A stretch of DNA of 64,000 nt. Origin: Minwuia sp. GTDB taxonomy: Bacteria; Pseudomonadota; Alphaproteobacteria; Minwuiales; Minwuiaceae. The DNA is taken from assembly GCA_029210175.1 (NCBI GenBank), contig JARGPL010000030.1, positions 62,001 to 126,000 on the forward strand, given 5' to 3'. Below the pieces are notes generated by a model. That model worked only from the letters and a program-made list of their open reading frames with translations. It had not been told where the DNA came from and searched no databases. Of the stretch, positions 45,066 through 53,468 are shown in pieces; the stretch's first letter is position 1, and every line of letters begins with the position of its first letter. The position numbers and the translations under genes are program-made.

Positions 45066-47531
45066 TCAGTAGACCCCGTCGGTTGCCTTGGCACCGACGG
45101 CGCGTCGTTCCGGGATTCGCAGGGGAATGCTGCCCTGAAGGGTCCCGTCGCTTGCTGAATTGTCCAGACTGCTGCCGATCAGGGCGGGTGCATCACGCGG
45201 GTTCGGGTCCGTACCCGCCGCGAACGCTTCCCAGATCACCTTTTCGTCCCCGGCCCGCGCGGCCGTGCCCGTGCGGCTGTCGATACGGACCAGGCGCACC
45301 TGCTCCGGCACCCGGAACGGCAGCCCCGGCTGTTCGGCCAGCGCCTCCGCCATGATGGTCTGGAAAATCGGTGCGGCGACACTGGATCCGGTTTCGCGAC
45401 GCCCCAGCGGTTCGGGATTGTCGAAGCCCGTGAAGACGCCCACTACCAGATCAGGCGAGAAGCCGATGAACCAGGCGTCCTTGCTTTCGTTCGACGTGCC
45501 GGTCTTGCCGGCCAGTGGCTTGCCCACCTGCGCGATGCGCGCACCAGTGCCGCGAATGACGACGCCTTCCAGCATGGACACCATCTGATAGGCGGTCGTG
45601 GTGTCGACGACCCGCGCGCGTTCATCAGGCAGCACGGGTTCCGGCTGCTGCGCCCATTCGCTGACAAGGCAGGTGCCGCATTGCCGTGATTCATGGCGGA
45701 AGATCGTGAGCCCCCGGCGGTCCTGAACCTGATCGATGATGGTCGGGCGAATGGCACGCCCACCATTGACCAGCATGCCATAAGCCGCTGTCAGCTTGAT
45801 CAGCGTGACCTCACTGGACCCCAGCGCATTTGCCAGGGTCTGCGGCAGGCGGTCATAGATGCGGAACCGTTCGGAATAGTCGCTGATGACATCCATCCCG
45901 ACCTTCTGGGCCAGCCGGACCGTCATCAGATTGCGCGACTTCTCGATGCCAAGACGCAGGGTGCTGGGACCATAGAAGCGATTGGAATAGTTGGACGGTT
46001 TCCACTTGCCCTGCCCCCCGCCCTGGTCGATCACGAACGGCGCGTCGAGCACCAGCGAGGCTGGCGTGAACCCATGCTCAAGGGCCGCCGCATAGACGAA
46101 CGGCTTGAAGGCGGAGCCGGGCTGCCGCGCGGCCTGGGTCGCGCGGTTGAACTGGCTGCGCTCATAGGCAAAGCCGCCGACAAGCGCCAGCACACGCCCG
46201 GTATGCGGATCCAGCGCGACCGCACCGCCGTCGATGCGTGGCATCTGCCGCAATTGCGGCTTGTCCGGGTCTTCCGTATCCGGCCCGATCAGCACCACGT
46301 CACCCACCGCGAGCAAATCCGACGCGGCAGAGGGTGCAGGGCCGACAAGACCATTCTTCAGCGGCTTGCCTGTCCAGGCCAGGCGTTCGAGCGGCAGTTT
46401 CACACGGGTGCGGTCGATCAGCCCCAGTTCCGCGCCATTGCGCCCGACCTCCAGCACCGTGGCCAGCTGCCAGTCATCGGGCATGCCAGCCGGTGCATTC
46501 ACGGACGCGAGCCGGGTCGGCCAGTTGTCCATGGTCGGCAGGCGGGTCAATGGCCCCCGGTAACCGTGCCTGCGATCGTAGAGAGTCAGTCCTTCACGCA
46601 GGGCGTCGCGGACGATCCGCTGCATGTGCGGGTCCATGGTCGTCTGAACGGAAAGGCCACCGTCATACAGCCCGTCATCGCCGAACCGGTTGGCCAGTTC
46701 ACGCCGGACTTCCTCCGCGAACCAGTCCGCCTTGACGAAATCCACGTCGCGTCCCCGGCGCGCCTCCAGCGGCTCGGCCCGCGCCTCTTCCGCTGCTTCT
46801 TCGGAAATCTTGCCCAGGATCGCCATCCGACCAATGACCCAGTCCCGCCGGGTCACCGCCCGCTTGTGGTGACGGAATGGATCATAATTGCTGGGGGCCT
46901 TGGGCAAGGCGGCAAGAAAGGCGGCCTCCGCCACGGTGAGTTCGTTCAGTGGCTTGTCGAAATAGGTCAGGGCGGCAGATGCGACACCATATGCACCCTG
47001 CCCCAGATAGATCTCGTTCAGATAGAGTTCCAGAATGTGGTTCTTGTCGAACGCCTTTTCGATCCGCAGCGCCAGGATCGCCTCCTTGATCTTGCGCTCG
47101 TAGGATACCTCGTTCGTCAGCAGGAAGTTCTTCGCCACCTGCTGCGTGATCGTTGAAGCGCCGACCGGGCGGCGCCCGGTGCCGATGTTGCGCAGGTTCT
47201 GGACGACGGCACGGGCCACGGCACGGAAATCCACCCCGATGTGGTCATAGAACCCGCCGTCCTCCGCCGCCAGAAAGGCATTGATCACCCGCTCCGGCGT
47301 GGACTGGATCGGCACGAACAGTCGCCGCTGCCGCGCGTATTCGGCCAGCAGCTGCCCGTCCCCGGCATGGACCCGGGTGACAACGGCGGGGGCGTATTCC
47401 GCCAGTTGCTCATGTTCAGGCAACTCACGACCGAAATGCCAGAAGGCATAGGCGACAAAGCCAACCGCCGCGCAGGCCCCAAGGACACCAAGCACGGTCA
47501 GGCCAAGGAAGATCTTCCAGAAGATACGCAT
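45066..47531 (-). CDS. mrcA: Penicillin-binding protein 1A
   Basis: An 821-residue bifunctional peptidoglycan synthase. Membrane anchor at residues 5-29. Glycosyltransferase signature from Glu90 (AEDGGFYDHIG) followed by GASTITQQVAKN and the LNEIYLGQGAYGV motif. An OB-like linker follows (about 300-430). The transpeptidase has SAFK (QPGSAFKPF, serine nucleophile), SRN and KTGTSNE. The C-terminal tail is non-conserved. The amidase gene follows upstream by 145 bp on the same strand. ATG 47531 gives a standard N-terminus (MRIFWKIF); ATG 47570 is possible. Confidence 0.95.
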   Translation of the reverse strand: MRIFWKIFLGLTVLGVLGACAAVGFVAYAFWHFGRELPEHEQLAEYAPAVVTRVHAGDGQLLAEYARQRRLFVPIQSTPERVINAFLAAEDGGFYDHIGVDFRAVARAVVQNLRNIGTGRRPVGASTITQQVAKNFLLTNEVSYERKIKEAILALRIEKAFDKNHILELYLNEIYLGQGAYGVASAALTYFDKPLNELTVAEAAFLAALPKAPSNYDPFRHHKRAVTRRDWVIGRMAILGKISEEAAEEARAEPLEARRGRDVDFVKADWFAEEVRRELANRFGDDGLYDGGLSVQTTMDPHMQRIVRDALREGLTLYDRRHGYRGPLTRLPTMDNWPTRLASVNAPAGMPDDWQLATVLEVGRNGAELGLIDRTRVKLPLERLAWTGKPLKNGLVGPAPSAASDLLAVGDVVLIGPDTEDPDKPQLRQMPRIDGGAVALDPHTGRVLALVGGFAYERSQFNRATQAARQPGSAFKPFVYAAALEHGFTPASLVLDAPFVIDQGGGQGKWKPSNYSNRFYGPSTLRLGIEKSRNLMTVRLAQKVGMDVISDYSERFRIYDRLPQTLANALGSSEVTLIKLTAAYGMLVNGGRAIRPTIIDQVQDRRGLTIFRHESRQCGTCLVSEWAQQPEPVLPDERARVVDTTTAYQMVSMLEGVVIRGTGARIAQVGKPLAGKTGTSNESKDAWFIGFSPDLVVGVFTGFDNPEPLGRRETGSSVAAPIFQTIMAEALAEQPGLPFRVPEQVRLVRIDSRTGTAARAGDEKVIWEAFAAGTDPNPRDAPALIGSSLDNSASDGTLQGSIPLRIPERRAVGAKATDGVY

Positions 47532-47676
47532 GTCGATTTTGAATCCGGGTCCTTCGAAACTGCACGACATCGGCCAATGGTGACCAACGCGCAAACGCAG
47601 TAATTGTTCCTCACCTGGAAGCAAAGCCTAGGCCAGAATCATGGCCTTGCGAAGGCAACAGCGGTCGTCGGCGAAC

Positions 47677-48918
47677 CTAACGCCTGAAATAGGCATCGAT
47701 TGCATCCGCGAGACCACGGGCAATGCGTTGCCTGGTGCGCGACGACTTCAGTTGGGCCTCTTCCTGGCGGTTGGTCAGGAACCCGATCTCCACCAGCACC
47801 GACGGCACATCGGGCGCTTTCAGAACGCGAAAACCCGCGAACCGGTGCGGATTGGATCGCATCGTGACCCGCTCTCCCAGTTCGACCACGACCGTCTGTG
47901 CCAGAATGGCGGACTGATTCATGGTCTCGCGCTGCGCCAGATCGATCAGGATGGAAGTGACATCGTCCGCCTCGTCACTCAGATCGACCCCGGCAATGAT
48001 GTCGGAACGGTTTTCCCGCCGGGCAAGTGCGGCGGCTTCCCGATCCGACGACTTCTCCGACAGTGTGTAGACGCCCGCGCCGCGCGCCGTGCGCCCGGCA
48101 GCCGCATCGGCATGCAGGGAAACGAACAGATCGGCATTGGCACGGCGCGCAATGCGCACCCTGTCGCCAAGGCGCACGAAGCGGTCACTGTCACGGGTCA
48201 TGACCACGCGGTAATTACCCATGGAAAGCAATGCCTTGCGCAATTCCAACCCGACCTGCAGGACAATATCCTTCTCCCGCGTGCCGCCCGCACCGATGGC
48301 GCCGGGGTCCACGCCCCCATGGCCCGGGTCGATCACGATCACCTTGGCTGAACCCGGACGCCGGGGGGGCAACGGGGGAACGCCCTTGGGCCAGAACGCA
48401 GCAACATTCTCGGTTTTCTCCGGCCTGGCGGCCACTGCATCACGGCGGGCTGCTGCGAAGGCGGCGCTGTCCGCGGCCCTCAGATCGATCACCAGCCGCC
48501 ACTGCTGCCCCGCCTGCGGCGGCAACATGAACACGCGGTGGGCCACGACCGGCTGGTCGGCGTCCATCACCAGACGACCGGTCGCATCACGGAACTGTCC
48601 GAAGCGCAGGTCCCGGACCACGCCCCGGGGCGGATCAGGCCGACCTGTCAGTGCCCAGTCCGCATTCTTCAGGTCGACGACCACGCGGTACGGATTCTCC
48701 AGCACGAAGACATTCCAATCAGCCTTGCGGTCAAGGTCCAGGACAACCCGTGTTGTTGCTGCATTCTCGCCTGTACGGATGGCCGTGATCACGGTCGCGT
48801 TGGCCATGCTGGCGAACAGGGACAGGATACAGGCAAGCAGGACGGCTGCGCCTGTCCCGCGCCGCCAGGAACCTGGCAGTCGTGGCGGGCCAGACCTGCG
48901 GCTTTTCACGCGAATCAT
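47677..48918 (-). CDS. amiC: N-acetylmuramoyl-L-alanine amidase (AMIN + Amidase_3)
   Basis: A 413-residue exported amidase that splits septal peptidoglycan. A basic N-terminus and leader (VLLACILSLFASMANA) lead to an AMIN domain (about 42-150, for septal binding), a short linker rich in Pro/Arg, and an Amidase_3 domain with IDPGHGGVDPGAIG, GTREKDI (Glu), SLHADA, and VEIGFLTN with the catalytic Glu. It lies directly upstream of PBP1a and is divergent from rne. A far longer frame continues to 49581 but overlaps the rne leader and is not credible; ATG 48918 is the only good start. The gene name is by family layout. Confidence 0.9.
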   Translation of the reverse strand: MIRVKSRRSGPPRLPGSWRRGTGAAVLLACILSLFASMANATVITAIRTGENAATTRVVLDLDRKADWNVFVLENPYRVVVDLKNADWALTGRPDPPRGVVRDLRFGQFRDATGRLVMDADQPVVAHRVFMLPPQAGQQWRLVIDLRAADSAAFAAARRDAVAARPEKTENVAAFWPKGVPPLPPRRPGSAKVIVIDPGHGGVDPGAIGAGGTREKDIVLQVGLELRKALLSMGNYRVVMTRDSDRFVRLGDRVRIARRANADLFVSLHADAAAGRTARGAGVYTLSEKSSDREAAALARRENRSDIIAGVDLSDEADDVTSILIDLAQRETMNQSAILAQTVVVELGERVTMRSNPHRFAGFRVLKAPDVPSVLVEIGFLTNRQEEAQLKSSRTRQRIARGLADAIDAYFRR

Positions 48919-49459
48919 GGCCCAACTATACCTGCCCCGCAGCCATACGGTAGCCGCCCCATGCCTGCCCAACAAAGGCGCACGTACAATGCTTGCCGCC
49001 GGGCCATGCAATTTGCTAGTGTCCCCCTGCGAGTTTCCGTTGCCGCCGCGACGACCGGGTGAAACCGGCCCGCGGCGCGGTAGGGATGAGCTCCGACGAA
49101 AGGTAATCCGGGCCATTTTCTCTGGCCGATCCCCTGTACTTCGACTGACCGAACGACTGGCTGGTCTTGGGGTTTTGGTGAGAGGTTCGGATAACCAGAC
49201 CGTCCCAGCCCATCCGATCACGTGTTTGATGATCGCCGCACAAGGCATTCGGAGGGATAATAGAAACTCGGGATCTGTCCGCACGCCAGTCTGGCGGCGG
49301 GTGCATGGACTGACGGACCGCATCTTGGCGAGCTGGCAGGGGTAACACCCTTTCGGCGCCGTTCGATGTCGGGGCCCGACCTTGCCGATCCTGACATAAC
49401 CAAAGACGGCCCCGTACCGATGGCTCGCCGGTACTGTTGCCGTCACGGAGATATGGCTG
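48919..49459 (+). promoter_or_regulatory. Long hairpin-rich leader and promoter region of rne
   Basis: No gene in this 541-bp gap between the divergent amidase and rne. A plausible promoter is CTTGCC (48992-48997) and GCTAGT (49015-49020), 17 bp apart, giving a transcript leader of roughly 430 nt. Local stems: GGCCA...TGGCC (49110-49127), GTCGGG/CCCGAC around 49369, and GTACCG/CGGTAC (49414-49434), just 26 bp before ATG 49460. RNase E autoregulates through its 5' leader in enteric bacteria; a similar role here is inferred. Confidence 0.55.
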
Positions 49460-52183
49460 ATGGCCACCCGTATGCTGGTCGACGCGGCACACCCGGAAGA
49501 AACCCGGATCGTGATCGTGAAAGGCAACCGACTCGATGAGTTCGATTTCGAGGTCGATAGCCGCAAACCCCTGAAGGGCAATATCTACCTGGCGAAGGTC
49601 ACCCGCGTGGAACCGTCGTTGCAGGCAGCTTTCGTGGAATTCGGTGGTAATCGCCACGGCTTCCTCGCCTTCAATGAAATTCACCCCGACTATTACCAGA
49701 TCCCTGTTGCCGATCGTGAAGCCCTGATCGCCGAACAGCGTCGCGAAGTCACCCGCGAGGCCGAGGCCGAGGAAGCCGAGATCGAGGAAGAGGGTGAAGG
49801 TGAAGGTGATGGCGAAGCCAGCACCGAAGACGGCGACGAGGAGTCGCGCAACTCCGGTCGTGACCGCAACAAGCGCGGTCGTGGTCGCGGGCGGCGCAGG
49901 CGTGCCGGACCGACGTCCGATGACGAATCGGATCTGGCTGTCGAAGACATGGGTGGCGATGAACTGGAAGAGGACATCGCCCCGCGACGCCCCTCGACCC
50001 ACAGCCGCCCCTACAAGATCCAGGAAGTCATCAAGCGCCGCCAGATCCTGCTGGTTCAGGCGGTGAAGGAGGAGCGCGGCAACAAGGGTGCAGCGCTGAC
50101 GACCTACCTGTCGCTGGCCGGTCGATACTGCGTCCTGATGCCGAACACGGCGCGGGGCGGCGGCATCAGCCGCAAGATCGCCAATGTGGCCGACCGCAAG
50201 AAGCTGAAGTCTGCGGTGAAGGAACTGGAAGTGCCGGAAGGCACGGGCGTCATCGTCCGCACCGCCGGCGCCAAGCGCACGAAGTCGGAAATCAAGCGTG
50301 ATTTCGAATTCCTGCTGCGGCTCTGGGACGACATCCGTGACCTGACCCTGCAGTCGACCGCACCGACCCTGGTCTATGAGGAAGCATCGCTGATCACCCG
50401 CGCGATCCGCGATTTCTACTCCAAGGACATCGATGAGGTTCTGGTCGAGGGCGAGGACGGTTATCGCGTCGCCAAGGACTTCATGAAGCGCATCATGCCG
50501 TCGCACGCCAAGAAGGTTCAGCCCTACCGCGATCGCATTCCCCTGTTCCATCGCTATCAGGTGGAACAGCAGCTGGACAGCATGTACGGCACCGAAGTGA
50601 CCCTGCCGTCCGGTGGCTACATCGTCATCAACTCGACCGAGGCGCTGGTTGCGATCGACGTGAACTCCGGCAAGTCCACCAAGGGCAGGTCGATCGAGGA
50701 AACGGCGACCAAGACCAACCTGGAAGCCGCCGAGGAGGTCGCGCGGCAACTGCGCCTGCGTGACCTTGCCGGACTGGTGGTCATCGATTTCATCGACATG
50801 GATGAATCGCGCAACAACCGATCCGTCGAACGGAAGCTGAAGGACTGCCTGCGGGTGGACCGGGCGCGCATCCAGATCGGGCGCATCAGTCACTTTGGCC
50901 TGCTGGAAATGTCGCGGCAGCGTCTGCGCCCCGGGGTGCAGGACGTCAACATGATGCCCTGCAGCAATTGTCACGGGGTCGGCGTCGTGCGGTCCATCGA
51001 TTCGACGGCGCTGCACCTGCTGCGATCCGTCGAGGAGGAAGGCATTCGTGAGCGGTCCGCCGGTATCCGTATCCACATGCCTGCCGACGTCGCCATCTAC
51101 ATCGTGAATCACAAGCGCCGCGCCCTGGCGGAGATCGAGGAGCGGTATGGCTTCGCCGTGGAGATTGCGGCGGACATGACTCTCGTGTCGCCTGATCACC
51201 GTATCGAGCGGATCGCCGCGTCCGAGATCAGTGAAGAGATCGAGCGCCCGCAACGTGACACGACTCCGCAGCAGTACGACGACGACAATGATGCGGATGA
51301 CGAGCCCGTTGAACAGTCTGCGCCCGATGAAGAGGAAGCTGAACGCAACTCTGACGAAGAAGGTGGACGCCCGCGCGGACGTCGTCGCCGTCGGCGTCGT
51401 GGTGGCAACCAGTCCGATCCGTCAGAACAATCCGATCAGGATGACTCGACGCAGGAGTCCAGTGATCAGGGCAGCGCCGATGATGAAAGTGGGCAGACAA
51501 CTGCCCGTTCATCCGACGATGAGGAAGATGGTGATGGTGATGGCCGAAGCCGCCGTCGCCGGGGCCGTCGCGGTGGCCGTCGCAGGCGGGGCCGCAAGGA
51601 CGAGGATCAGAACGGTTCGGAACAGGGCGCGTCAGGGCAGAACAGCACGGACGCCGGACCGGTCGGTGATGGAGAGGTCAATGATGAGGGCGTGCAATCG
51701 CCCTTCCTGATGGCTGCCGCCGTGCCGCCGTCCCAGGCCAAGGCCGCCATCGTCGCCGAACAGAGCGCCGAGGAAGAAGCTGCAGCAGAGGTCGAGGAGA
51801 AACCCGGAACCGAAGCGCAGCCCGCAGCGGAAGCTGAGGCCGCACCAGAGCCTGTACAGGAAGCAGAGCCTGTTGAGGAAGCTGAGCCGGTGCAGGAAGC
51901 TGAGCCGGTACAGGAGGCGGAAGCGGCATCGACGCTGATGACGGAAGACCCGCCGGAACCTGCCAATGAGCAGGGCGACATGATCGCGGATCAGAACACG
52001 GCTCCCGCCCATGAAGCTTCTGTCAACGCCCCTTCTGGCGATGACACATCGATTGCAGCAGCAGCAGAACCGGTTGTCGAAGTCGTGGCGGAGGCCGAAC
52101 CGGAACCGACACCGGAACCGGAAGTCGTGGTCGACAATACGCCGAAAGGCCCGCCGAAGCGGGGCTGGTGGTCCCGCAAGTAA
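49460..52183 (+). CDS. rne: Ribonuclease E
   Basis: A 907-residue endoribonuclease that initiates mRNA decay and organises the degradosome. The S1 domain is split by a charged insertion of about 90 residues (about 95-185: acidic EAEAEEAEIEEEGEGEGDG, then an arginine-rich RGRGRGRRRRAG stretch). The DNase I-like catalytic core has the Mg-binding aspartates in AIDVNSG (about 399) and VVIDFIDM (about 442) and a Zn-link CSNC near 500. The C-terminal 350 residues are low complexity: acidic and Arg-rich blocks, then imperfect repeats of EAEPVQ, ending GPPKRGWWSRK, the typical tail of alphaproteobacterial RNase E. Preceded by a long leader and followed by an intrinsic terminator. Confidence 0.96.
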   Translation: MATRMLVDAAHPEETRIVIVKGNRLDEFDFEVDSRKPLKGNIYLAKVTRVEPSLQAAFVEFGGNRHGFLAFNEIHPDYYQIPVADREALIAEQRREVTREAEAEEAEIEEEGEGEGDGEASTEDGDEESRNSGRDRNKRGRGRGRRRRAGPTSDDESDLAVEDMGGDELEEDIAPRRPSTHSRPYKIQEVIKRRQILLVQAVKEERGNKGAALTTYLSLAGRYCVLMPNTARGGGISRKIANVADRKKLKSAVKELEVPEGTGVIVRTAGAKRTKSEIKRDFEFLLRLWDDIRDLTLQSTAPTLVYEEASLITRAIRDFYSKDIDEVLVEGEDGYRVAKDFMKRIMPSHAKKVQPYRDRIPLFHRYQVEQQLDSMYGTEVTLPSGGYIVINSTEALVAIDVNSGKSTKGRSIEETATKTNLEAAEEVARQLRLRDLAGLVVIDFIDMDESRNNRSVERKLKDCLRVDRARIQIGRISHFGLLEMSRQRLRPGVQDVNMMPCSNCHGVGVVRSIDSTALHLLRSVEEEGIRERSAGIRIHMPADVAIYIVNHKRRALAEIEERYGFAVEIAADMTLVSPDHRIERIAASEISEEIERPQRDTTPQQYDDDNDADDEPVEQSAPDEEEAERNSDEEGGRPRGRRRRRRRGGNQSDPSEQSDQDDSTQESSDQGSADDESGQTTARSSDDEEDGDGDGRSRRRRGRRGGRRRRGRKDEDQNGSEQGASGQNSTDAGPVGDGEVNDEGVQSPFLMAAAVPPSQAKAAIVAEQSAEEEAAAEVEEKPGTEAQPAAEAEAAPEPVQEAEPVEEAEPVQEAEPVQEAEAASTLMTEDPPEPANEQGDMIADQNTAPAHEASVNAPSGDDTSIAAAAEPVVEVVAEAEPEPTPEPEVVVDNTPKGPPKRGWWSRK

Positions 52184-52253
52184 CGGCTCCGCCCGTCGAC
52201 TGAAACCTGCCTGTACACGAACTGAGGGTTTCAGACGGCAAGACGATCTGACG

Positions 52254-52296
52254 GGGCCGATCCTGCGATATCTGCAGGGTCGGCCCTTTCTCGTTC
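52254..52296 (+). terminator. Intrinsic terminator of rne
   Basis: A 13-bp stem, GGGCCGATCCTGC (52254-52266) pairing with GCAGGGTCGGCCC (52274-52286) with a single G:U mismatch and a 7-nt loop, followed by TTTCTCGTTCTT. It lies 70 bp after the rne stop in a 292-bp gap before acuI; nothing else is seen in that gap. Confidence 0.85.
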
Positions 52297-52475
52297 TTGT
52301 CTGCGATCGCCCCCCTGCATCTCGGGCGTTCAGTCCGCTGATGCGGCCGAAGTGCCCCGCACAAATCAGGCGCATGATCTGACGCCGGTACAAAAAAGCC
52401 CCTGACCACGCAGGACCGGTTCTGGTACGACTGCGGACAAGCACTGTCATTTACCTGAACTACCGGGGGAGAATC

Positions 52476-53468
52476 ATGAGCGATTCATTCAAGGCGCTGG
52501 TCGCCGACAAGACGGACGCGGGCTACAAGAGCGAAATCAAGAACATCACGCTGGATGACCTGTCTGCGGGCGACGTGGTCGTCGATGTGGCCTGGTCCAC
52601 GCTGAACTACAAGGACGGGCTGGCTGTTACCGGCAAGGGCAAGATCTGCGAGAGCTTTCCCATGGTCTGCGGCATTGATTTCGCAGGCACGGTCGCGTCC
52701 TCCGACAATGCCGATTTCAAGCCCGGCGACCGGGTTGTGGTGAACGGCTATGGCCTGTCCCAGTCCCATTCCGGCGGTTATGCGCAAAAGGCGCGGGTGC
52801 GTGCCGACATGCTGGTGAAACTGCCGGACGGCATCGACATGAAGCAGGCAATGGCCATTGGCACTGCCGGTTACACCGCCATGCTGTGTGTCCTGGCCCT
52901 GGAAAAGAATGACGTCACCCCGAAGGATGGCACCATTCTGGTCACCGGCGCCGCGGGTGGCGTTGGTTCCGTTGCCATCGCAATTCTGGCCAAGCTTGGC
53001 TACACCATTGCCGCGTCCACAGGCCGCGCCGAGACCCATGATTACCTGCGGTCTCTGGGCGCGTCGGAGATGATCGATCGCAACACCCTTTCGGAAGCGG
53101 GAAAGCCGTTCCAGAAGCCGCGCTGGGCGGGCGTCATCGATACGGTTGGTTCCACGACGCTGGGCAATGCGCTGGCCCAGACCAACTATGGCGGTGCCGT
53201 CGCGGCCTGCGGTCTGGCGGGCGGTCCTGATCTGCCGACCACCGTCCTGCCGTTCATCCTGCGCGGCGTCACCCTTGCCGGTGTCGACAGCGTTTTCGCG
53301 CCGATGGCCGCGCGCCAGGAAGCCTGGAACCGCATGGCCACCGACCTGCCGAAGGACAAGCTTGCCGACATGGTCGAGGAAGTGCCGCTGGCCAAGGTCC
53401 TGGACCTGGCCCCGCAGATCCTCGCTGGCCAGGTACGCGGGCGCGTGGTGGTCGATGTCAACGGTTGA
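52476..53468 (+). CDS. acuI: Acryloyl-CoA reductase-type MDR (YhdH/AcuI)
   Basis: A 330-residue zinc-independent medium-chain dehydrogenase. Family landmarks: FKALVADKTD at the start, NYKDGLAVTGKG, GTAGYTAMLCVLALE, and the cofactor loop VTGAAGGVGSVAIAILAKLGY (residues about 150-170), then STGRAE. AcuI/YhdH members reduce acryloyl-CoA to propanoyl-CoA with NADPH; AcuI is used in DMSP/acrylate detoxification in alphaproteobacteria. GGGGGAGAATC precedes the ATG. The next gene starts 14 bp inside this one's 3' end. Generic YhdH function without acrylate metabolism is possible. Confidence 0.85.
   Translation: MSDSFKALVADKTDAGYKSEIKNITLDDLSAGDVVVDVAWSTLNYKDGLAVTGKGKICESFPMVCGIDFAGTVASSDNADFKPGDRVVVNGYGLSQSHSGGYAQKARVRADMLVKLPDGIDMKQAMAIGTAGYTAMLCVLALEKNDVTPKDGTILVTGAAGGVGSVAIAILAKLGYTIAASTGRAETHDYLRSLGASEMIDRNTLSEAGKPFQKPRWAGVIDTVGSTTLGNALAQTNYGGAVAACGLAGGPDLPTTVLPFILRGVTLAGVDSVFAPMAARQEAWNRMATDLPKDKLADMVEEVPLAKVLDLAPQILAGQVRGRVVVDVNG

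Noticed and set aside
48919-49581. Upstream extension of the amidase gene
   Set aside because: Would place over 200 unrelated residues before the leader and overlap the rne leader; ATG 48918 gives normal layout.
49016-51253. 745-codon open frame antisense to rne and its leader
   Set aside because: Composition is that of a shadow, no domain is recognisable and it lies opposite RNase E coding sequence.
51840-51920. Tandem 18-bp repeats with AEPVQE codons
   Set aside because: Part of the low-complexity tail of RNase E, not an independent repeat or CRISPR.
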